This document shows positions 58,626 through 64,000 of a stretch of DNA of 64,000 nucleotides, one piece after another. The stretch covers positions 947,501 to 1,011,500 of the forward strand of contig CAHIKZ030003496.1 of the NCBI GenBank assembly GCA_903632075.3, written 5' to 3'. Every line of letters begins with the position of its first letter. Positions within the stretch are counted from its first letter, which is position 1. A program made the position numbers and the translations under genes. Below the pieces are notes generated by a model. That model saw only the letters and a list, made by a program, of their open reading frames with translations, did not search any database and was not told the DNA's origin. The stretch comes from Acanthosepion pharaonis. Taxonomy: Eukaryota > Mollusca > Cephalopoda > Sepiida > Sepiidae.

Positions 58626-58737
58626 AACTTCTCTACAAACTGTGTAACTGAAAAAAATTAGGTTCTTTCTTCATTCATATTTTTCCATTTCATTTATGCG
58701 AATGGTGGTGCATTTTTTCTTTCTTTCGGGCTTTCGG

Positions 58738-58868
58738 GCATATCACGTTCAAACACCGGGTCTCGTAAGATCACCGAAGTTAAGCAACATTGAGCCTGCT
58801 CAGTACCTAAATGAATGACCGCTTGGGAACGCCTGGTGTTGTAAGCTTGGATATGCGGGTGGTGTAAT
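58738..58868 (+). mobile_element. 5S rRNA-derived SINE
   Basis: About 100 bases follow the 5S rRNA layout: GTCTCGTAAGATCACCGAAG, TTAAGCAACATTGAGCCTG, CTCAGTACCTAAATGAATGA, CCGCTTGGGAACGCCTGGTG and TTGTAAGCTT. It matches animal 5S from the GTCTCGT-type loop to the AGGCTT 3' end at roughly 70-75% by eye. After the 5S part comes GGATATGCGGGTGGTGTAAT, also present after the copy at 62,764, so this is a mobile family and not a decayed 5S gene. It is joined directly to a SINE-A tail. Confidence 0.85.
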
Positions 58869-58869
58869 G

Positions 58870-59265
58870 TATCAGTCAGTTATGTGCCATGCGTGATACG
58901 CGCTTAGGCGATCATGTATCTTTCGATACATGACTGACGAGGCAGTTTTTTCCCGCAGTAATGGATTCGACTGGAATTCGAACTCGGATCTCCGATCCCT
59001 CAATCCCAGCCGCTATCTATTACTCTTTTTTTCCTGCAGTCGATTGCTATTTCTTTCTGCGGTAGACAAGTTGCCATCCAAGGCTATAGAACCCTGTCTG
59101 TCCTGCTATTTACCCCTAGCTGGGGAGAGAAGAAGAGAGTTCATACCTTTCCCAAGGGTATTATCACGTAAGTTAATGTAATGGATTTGACTGGAATTCG
59201 AACTCGGATCTCCGATTCTTCATTCCGAGCCGCTATCCGTACTGTACTGTGAAGTAATGGATAAT
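58870..59265 (-). mobile_element. SINE-A copy with an extra internal tRNA-like head
   Basis: The usual head lies at about 59,185-59,240 on the minus strand (GAGTTCGAATTCCAGTC) and the tail with the 9-bp hairpin is at 58,912-58,933. Between the tail's TTTTTTCCCGCAGT and TTCCTGCAGT halves, a second head of about 70 bp is inserted (58,957-59,026, with GAGTTCGAATTCCAGTC again). This indicates nested insertion or template switching. Confidence 0.8.
58912..58933. other. 9-bp hairpin in SINE-A tail, second copy
   Basis: Identical to 50,868-50,889. Confidence 0.8.
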
Positions 59266-59440
59266 CGAAATTGTTAATTGGAGAGTCAATTCCAGTTGGG
59301 TTCGTTACATACACTTAAGCGCAAAGATTCATTTTGTCTTTTTCCTTCTTCATTTCTCTTTGCTTCATCTGTTACATATTTATTTATTTATTCTATCTTT
59401 CTTTCATTTTATCTTTCTTTTTTTTTCTTTCTTTTTTGAT
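59266..59440 (+). mobile_element. SINE-A head fragment and T-rich tract
   Basis: GAGAGTCAATTCCAGTTGGG and TTACATACACTTA resemble the SINE-A head/body junction in sense. It is followed by a T/C-rich run (59,336-59,440) without structure. Confidence 0.5.
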
Positions 59441-59640
59441 TTGGTATAATGTTTAGCAAGCCTGTCTTGCGAGATCAATTATGAGGAGTGAGTTCGATCC
59501 TCGCTGGGTGCCCGACACTTTTGACCTTGAGACACATCTAGGCTAACCTTAGAAAACCACCATTCTTGGCCTAGTTTCTGGAACTTCCCCCCCTTGAGAT
59601 TTCATAGCGCCTCCCAATTAGGCTTTGATTTGCAGTATAT
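59441..59640 (+). mobile_element. tRNA-like SINE, third type, tentative
   Basis: TTTAGCAAGCCTGTCTTGCG followed by GTGAGTTCGATCCTCGC gives a box-A/box-B layout at tRNA-like spacing. The body after it (GACCTTGAGACACATCTAGG) is unlike SINE-A or SINE-B. One copy only in this window. Confidence 0.35.
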
Positions 59641-59811
59641 TGCTTAAGCAAAAGAAATCTGACTAAATTACGTAAAGTTCATTTTAATTATTCGCCATTT
59701 TTTTTCAATAAATTTGATATGAGCGTAGCGTCGCCATATTGTCGCTAAAATGGGATTAGCGTGCCAAGTTCAAATTTGGCACAAATACCCTTGGAAAGGT
59801 ATGAATCCATC
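59641..59811 (+). other. Unassigned DNA ending in a SINE-A body scrap
   Basis: AATACCCTTGGAAAGGTATG at about 59,785 matches the SINE-A body. The sequence before it is unassigned. Confidence 0.5.
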
Positions 59812-60300
59812 TCTTCTTCTTCTTCTTCTTCTTCTTCTTCTTCTTCTTCTTCTATGAGCCGTGTTCTTTTAGGACATGGGCGATCATGGCTCTCCACAAC
59901 GTTCTATCCATTGTAAGTCTAAGTAACGTTTATCTTTCCACGATCTTTTCCAATCCCTGATATGAGAACCATTTGCACAGGTAGTTTACTCGTTTTTATT
60001 CCCTAGCATTAATTGTTTCAACATGTCTTGTGCGTTTCAAATTCTCCAAACCCTCTTCCCTCGTTTTGCGCACAAGGGATTTCAATAGTCTTTGTCTAAT
60101 TCAAAGTCCTTATGTTTCAATTTTCCTTAAAACATCTTTGACTCGTATGAATTCATGGGTGTTCATGGCTCTCCACAACTTTCCATCTTTTATAGCTCTT
60201 TTTTTTCTCTTGATGACATATATTAAACGATATATCTTTTCAAGACGTAGACGATTATGACTCTCCACATTTTCTTTACCGCTTTTTATGGGCGATTTTT
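59812..60300 (-). pseudogene. RTE-like LINE 3' end with (GAA)n tail
   Basis: On the minus strand the frame ends RTLWRAMIAHVLKEHGS-stop (59,855-59,905), the typical RTE C-terminus, and is followed directly by (GAA)n at 59,812-59,853. RTE-type LINEs commonly end in short tandem repeats, so the microsatellite is probably the element's 3' tail. The same ending recurs upstream on this strand near 60,160 (ATGGCTCTCCACAAC) and 60,252 (ATGACTCTCCACA). These are three copies of the terminal segment in one orientation. Confidence 0.75.
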
Positions 60301-60739
60301 TATCCTGTGAGCCATTTTAGTTGATTTTTTCGGGAGTAACTTGCTTTTGTGTTTGAATTACGTAGAATTATGTTAACAACATGTCGCATACGACGAAGTC
60401 AGTTCAAATTTCCTAACAATATACATATATTTAAATAACTGATGGCTCGTCTCGACGCTATAATGTCGTCTTATTTAACATTGTTTATAAATATCGATAC
60501 TACTATATGCAGTTTGAATTCCCTTCCAAAATATATATGCATGTGAGAGAGAAAAAAAAAGATTTTAATCGTTTCGCTCCAAGCAAGGCAGTAAAGCCAC
60601 TAAGATGCAAGAGATTGCTGAGTGTGGGAAAATATGATAAAAATATCCTATTAAGGAGAGAAGGCAATAAAAGAACAATAATTAAGAAGACAGAAAATAA
60701 CGATTGACATTGCATTTAAATTTTAGAATATCAAAGTTG
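60301..60739. other. Unassigned DNA
   Basis: No repeat or protein recognised. Overlapping frames at 60,503-60,715 are without motifs. Confidence 0.4.
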
Positions 60740-62250
60740 ACTGGGTAGCAAGGAGCCGGAAGAAAGTTCCCCGAGCGAAAAGTCCGATTAAAGCAACCTC
60801 ACCGCCAATCTAGTACTGCGCACAAATTCATGATAGCGGAAAAGATCATCACAACAATTACCATGAAAGTATTTATAGAAAAGGCACAGGGAAGCTACGT
60901 TACGGCGGTGGGAAAGTGACCGAAGCCGAGATGTCATGTCTTGACCAATAACATTGCAGATTTTTCTTTGGATTTCATCAAGAATCTCTAAAATATAGCA
61001 GGAGTACCAGGCCAGATGTGGCAGCAATATTCAAAGTAAGGATGAATGGTAGACTTATAAATATGTAAGATAGTTTGCAGAGAGAAAAATTGCCTCCCAC
61101 GACAGAATGAACCAACTCTTAGCTGCCGATTTAGCATTTGATTCAATATACTCTTTCTATTTGATGTCAGCTGAAAACGTTAGTCCGAGAGGGCACAATT
61201 AGTCCCTCTCCTGGTGGTTAGCATCAGCCATACTGATGGAAATTAAAAGGAGTTATCTCAGATGAGTAAATGAGTGCAGCTTAGTTTTGGGGGCGTTAAA
61301 ATTAACAAGCCACTCATTACCCCATTTATAAACAGATTATGGGTCATTTTTTAGATCTTATCAAACTGATCAGACTTACTGTTAAGACAGGAGTAAATAA
61401 TTGTGTTATCAGCATAGTTACTGAGCTGGGAACTGATGACACCAGGAAGGTCATTTGTGAAAATTTGAAACAATTTAGGTCCATTGACAGAGTTCTGAGC
61501 AACACCGGCATTCATGAAAAAAAAGATGAAGAAGAGTGGCCATTCAAGACAACTTTCATTTCGCGATTTGATAAGAAAGACTGAATCAGTTCAAAAATTC
61601 GTCCAGAAATACCATAACCTTTCATCTTGTGAAGAAGTCCAGTATGCCAAACCCTGTTAAATGCCTTCGAGATATCCAAAATAACAGTCCAAGCTTCACC
61701 ATTCTTATCTAAAGCATGATAGTCACTTCCAGTAATAATCGTTAACACATCAGCAGTAGACCTAGACAAGCGAAAGCCATACTACTTAACCGGAAGCAGA
61801 CCCTGCGATGTGAGATGGCTAACTAATTCAGGGCTAATTAAAGCATCTCCTACTTAGCTAAAAAAAAAAAAGGTAAAAAGCAAATAGGCCGATAGAAGAA
61901 TCAGCTGGTTCGCCTGAGTTCTTAAAGACTCAAACTACAGAAGAGGATATCCAACAAACAGGAAAGCAAGAGGCAGTAAGGTATGTATTGTACAGTTTAG
62001 AGAGAACAGGAGACAGTTAGGAAGCACCTTTCGTAAGGAAGATTGCAAGGATACTGTTAAATCCACATGCTTTGTGATGAGCCAGTTTAGAAAAGACAGC
62101 AAAAACTATGGACCGAGTTATATTTATAACACTCAATAGAGACTCAGTAGAAAGTCAGACAAAGGTACTCAAGATGAGCAAGGAGCAGAATTTGAAGAGA
62201 ATTTACAAGTAAAATATTCGGCTTTATCAGCAGACGATATTAACACTTCA
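60740..62250 (-). pseudogene. Jockey/CR1-like LINE reverse transcriptase relic, antisense
   Basis: About 1.5 kb, read downward. From about 62,080 comes the finger region SRLDASKACGFNSI and SPVLSKLYNTYLTASCFPVC. Then ADVLTIITGSDYHALDKNGE and WTVILDISKAFNRVWHTGLL (palm A, with the catalytic D). Next are GRIFELIQSFLSNREMKVVL, AGVAQNSVNGPKLF (palm B, normally G-V-P-Q-G-S) and QLSNYADNTIIYSC (palm C, YADN at 61,405-61,416 where the family has YADD). The thumb follows: YKSTIHPYFEYCCHIWPGTP, CNVIGQDM and SLSHRRNVASLCLFYKYFHG. The order and motifs match the pieces at 4,001 and 37,347. Stops, frameshifts and the D-to-N change make it inactive. The 5' endonuclease region is not present. Confidence 0.88.
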
Positions 62251-62319
62251 AATTGAAGAGGGATATAAGACCTCCACTTCAATAAGCATATTTAACAGAC
62301 TATTACAAACAAGCATATT
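62251..62319. other. Short unassigned spacer
   Basis: Contains a partial direct repeat (AATAAGCATATTTAACAGAC / ACAAGCATATTTAACACAC). Confidence 0.5.
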
Positions 62320-62410
62320 TAACACACTACAAGCCGGAACGTACAACGGCCGAAACTTTGTGAATATGGCAATGAAGATCAGGATAACAGTCCGAATAAT
62401 TTAAATAATG
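62320..62410 (+). mobile_element. SINE-B tail fragment
   Basis: AAGCCGGAACGTACAACGGC, CGAAACTTTGTGAATATGGC and AACAGTCCGAATAATTTAAA match the SINE-B 3' part; the head is absent. Confidence 0.78.
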
Positions 62411-62763
62411 CATTCTTAAATTGATAGAGTTAATTGACTCCATTCAGCTTGCTTTCATTCAGACTAAGTTGCCATAAATAAAATTATAAACATTTCCAAA
62501 CATCGTGTAAACATGATTTTTTTTTTTTTAGAGACATTGGTAAATGCTCCAGCCGGATATATTTTTTTTTAATTAAAAATAATCTGTGAATCGTCAAATC
62601 TCAATTAAATTTTCAGCATTTATTCATTGAATAATTAAATTTGCGTTTAGAAGGTTATTTTATTAGAAAACGTTTTACAACTACAATTTTTCAGGTCAAT
62701 TGCAACTCCCTTCACTTACTCAAGTGTTGCCTTTATTTTGTCCCTAATATAATCAGGGCTTGC
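62411..62763. other. Unassigned AT-rich DNA
   Basis: No motif seen. Confidence 0.4.
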
Positions 62764-62900
62764 GGCCATTTTAGGTTGAAACAGGTGTTCTCGTACGATC
62801 ATCGAAGTAAAGCAACGGCAAGCCAGGTCTGGACCTAGATGGGTGACCGCTTTGGAATACCAGGTGCTGTAAGCTTGGAAGTCCGGTAGTGTAATAAAAA
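62764..62900 (+). mobile_element. 5S rRNA-derived SINE, second copy
   Basis: The 5S layout is again visible: GTTCTCGTACGATCATCGAA, GTAAAGCAACGGCAAGCCAG, GTCTGGACCTAGATGGGTGA, CCGCTTTGGAATACCAGGTG and CTGTAAGCTTGG. GATGGGTGACCGC keeps the internal control region core better than the first copy. The tail GGAAGTCCGGTAGTGTAAT ends in A10, a retroposition signature. Copies at two sites with the same non-5S tail define a family. Confidence 0.87.
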
Positions 62901-62974
62901 AAAAATCTTGTTTACACGAGGTTTGGAAATGTTGATATTTTGGTTATGGCAACTTAGTCTCAAAGAAAGCAAGA
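62901..62974. other. Short unassigned spacer
   Basis: Nothing recognised. Confidence 0.4.
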
Positions 62975-63110
62975 AAGCAATTGGTATTCGGCGAGCGGAG
63001 TTCCAATTCCAGTCGGGTTTGTTATATTTACTTATGCGAAAATACTCTTAGGGAAGCCATGAATCCACATATTCTCCCCCAGGTATGGATTAATTAGTAA
63101 GACTTGTACC
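62975..63110 (+). mobile_element. SINE-A fragment, sense
   Basis: CGAGCGGAGTTCCAATTCCA is a decayed box-B region, followed by TTACTTATGCGAAAATACTC and CATGAATCCACATATTCTCC from the body. Confidence 0.65.
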
Positions 63111-63567
63111 AGTAAATTATGATTATCTCCAAAAACAATTCTTACAATGTATATTTTCCGGCTTTAAAGAAGCTGCAAAAGGTTAATAAGCCTGTTGTGG
63201 TAGGATCCACCTAATTTGCATAGTGGAGTACCGACCATATAAATATGGTTGGTACCGGGAAGAGTGGGAGGAATCAAGAGATTCAACCAGAGACTCTGCC
63301 CGACTGCGACTAAGTCAACACATTCTCCAGGAACGGTCTTCCCAGGAATATACAAAAGACTATATGTAAATATTGTGTACACTTTCTTGTTTCAATACAT
63401 TTTGTTCTAAGTACATTTTGTGTTGCATTATTATTCCATGCATTAGTCAAGTTTCAACAAAGCCGTAAAAAAACCCAATGCAAATCAAACATTATTATAA
63501 TCTTAATAAAGAAATTTATCAAACGCAACAAGTGCTATCTCATTATGAGTTAGAAACATGATAACTA
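63111..63567. other. Unassigned DNA with TATA-centred palindrome
   Basis: A near-perfect palindrome at 63,228-63,255 (GTACCGACCATAT, AA, ATATGGTTGGTAC; one mismatch) centres on ATATAAATAT. The stretch 63,193-63,440 runs from TGTTGTGG to GTTGCA, so a solo LTR with a TATA box is conceivable. I see no flanking duplication and no primer-binding site, so I do not call one. Confidence 0.3.
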
Positions 63568-63870
63568 TTTAGATTATTCGGACTATTGTCCTCATCTTTG
63601 TCGCCATATTTATTACAACGTTTCGGCCGTTGTACGCTCCGGCCTTCTTCAGGTGGTTGGAATGTCGAACTGAACCCTTTATTTCGCTCCCTGGGGTAGA
63701 CTGTTCTAGTTCCACGTGCCATTTTCTAATGGATGTCAGTTATCAGTTATCTCCTGTTAATTCCCCTCTCCAAGTTCTCCACTGCCTTAACCGGGTATTG
63801 AACTCACACTCTTTGGGTCCTGTCACTGGATCTAACCAACGCCTTTATCCACGGTGCCATATGTCCTTGA
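63568..63870 (-). mobile_element. SINE-B, near full length, antisense
   Basis: On the minus strand: head GGCACCGTGGATAAAGGCGT, TTGGTTAGATCCAGTGACAG, GTGAGTTCAATACCCGG; body GAGATAACTGATAACTGACA, GAACAGTCTACCCCAGGGAG; tail CACCTGAAGAAGGCCGGAGC, GGCCGAAACGTTGTAATAAA and GATGAGGACAATAGTCCGAA. This is the best-preserved copy in the window, and its tail is the likely source type of the 107-bp array at 43,150. Confidence 0.88.
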
Positions 63871-64000
63871 GGTCATCTGTGTATGAATTTCTGGGTATTA
63901 TAAACCATTTCTTACCAGTGCTCATATTGCAATTTTTGCTGTTATCATTACATGTTTTTATCAGAGCTCATATTGCAATTTTTGTTGTTGTTATAATCGC
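63871..64000. other. Unassigned DNA at window end
   Basis: Contains a short direct repeat (GCTCATATTGCAATTTTTG twice, near 63,920 and 63,967) and is cut by the window edge. Confidence 0.5.

Noticed and set aside
58738..58868. Functional 5S rRNA gene
   Set aside because: Too many changes in the helices and internal control region, and a shared SINE-type tail with the copy at 62,764.
63193..63440. Solo LTR
   Set aside because: TG...CA ends and a TATA-like core exist, but there is no target duplication, no paired LTR and no polyadenylation signal I would trust.

Overview
The window reads as intergenic, repeat-dominated DNA from an animal, most likely a mollusc and probably a coleoid cephalopod (octopus-like). 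That assignment is inference. It rests on the mix of very long (TA)n, (TG)n, (TTTC)n and (GATA)n microsatellites, tRNA-derived SINEs whose heads carry GATTCGAACTC or GAGTTCAATACCC B-box-like motifs, 5S rRNA-derived SINE copies, RTE-like and Jockey/CR1-like LINE fragments, and Tc1, mariner and hAT elements. I recognise no intact host gene, no intact tRNA or rRNA gene, no prokaryotic feature and no viral gene. Every protein-like stretch I can identify is a decayed transposon ORF.

Layout. 1-4,000: an RTE LINE scrap, microsatellites, a complete Tc1-type element (715-2,087) on TA targets, then unassigned DNA. 4,001-37,700: the dominant structure, a tandem array of an 84-bp unit (about 390 copies, about 32.7 kb). 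The array lies between two short arms that look like the ends of a hAT-type DNA transposon. That element sits inside a Jockey/CR1-like LINE reading frame. The LINE frame stops at 4,316 and resumes in register at 37,347, with an 8-bp target duplication (ATCTTCAA / ATCTACAA) on either side. 37,700-41,900: microsatellites, an RTE LINE 3' end and a 2.4-kb polypyrimidine tract with an internal 180-bp repeat. 41,900-43,800: a CG-rich palindrome, several copies of one SINE (called SINE-B here) and a 107-bp tandem array grown from the SINE-B tail. 43,800-45,300: (TA)n tracts and a hammerhead-like motif.

45,400-49,740: RTE LINE fragments forming a long inverted repeat around a D34D mariner. 49,840-52,680: dispersed repeats, a SINE-A copy and a clean non-autonomous hAT with perfect 8-bp duplications. 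53,170-56,560: a LINE fragment, SINE-A copies and a second Tc1/mariner-type element with 25-bp subterminal repeats. 56,640-58,870: a LINE reverse transcriptase scrap, an unrecognised 300-bp tandem triplicate and a 5S-derived SINE. 58,870-64,000: SINE-A, RTE 3' ends, a large antisense Jockey/CR1-like reverse transcriptase relic, a second 5S-derived SINE, a TATA-centred palindrome and a full SINE-B.

The elements do not form a pathway. The biological interest is how they nest. The best candidate for something worth describing is the 33-kb satellite that appears to have grown from a palindromic stretch inside a hAT transposon while that transposon sat in a LINE. SINE-A and SINE-B are labels used only here; I could not match them to named families without a database.
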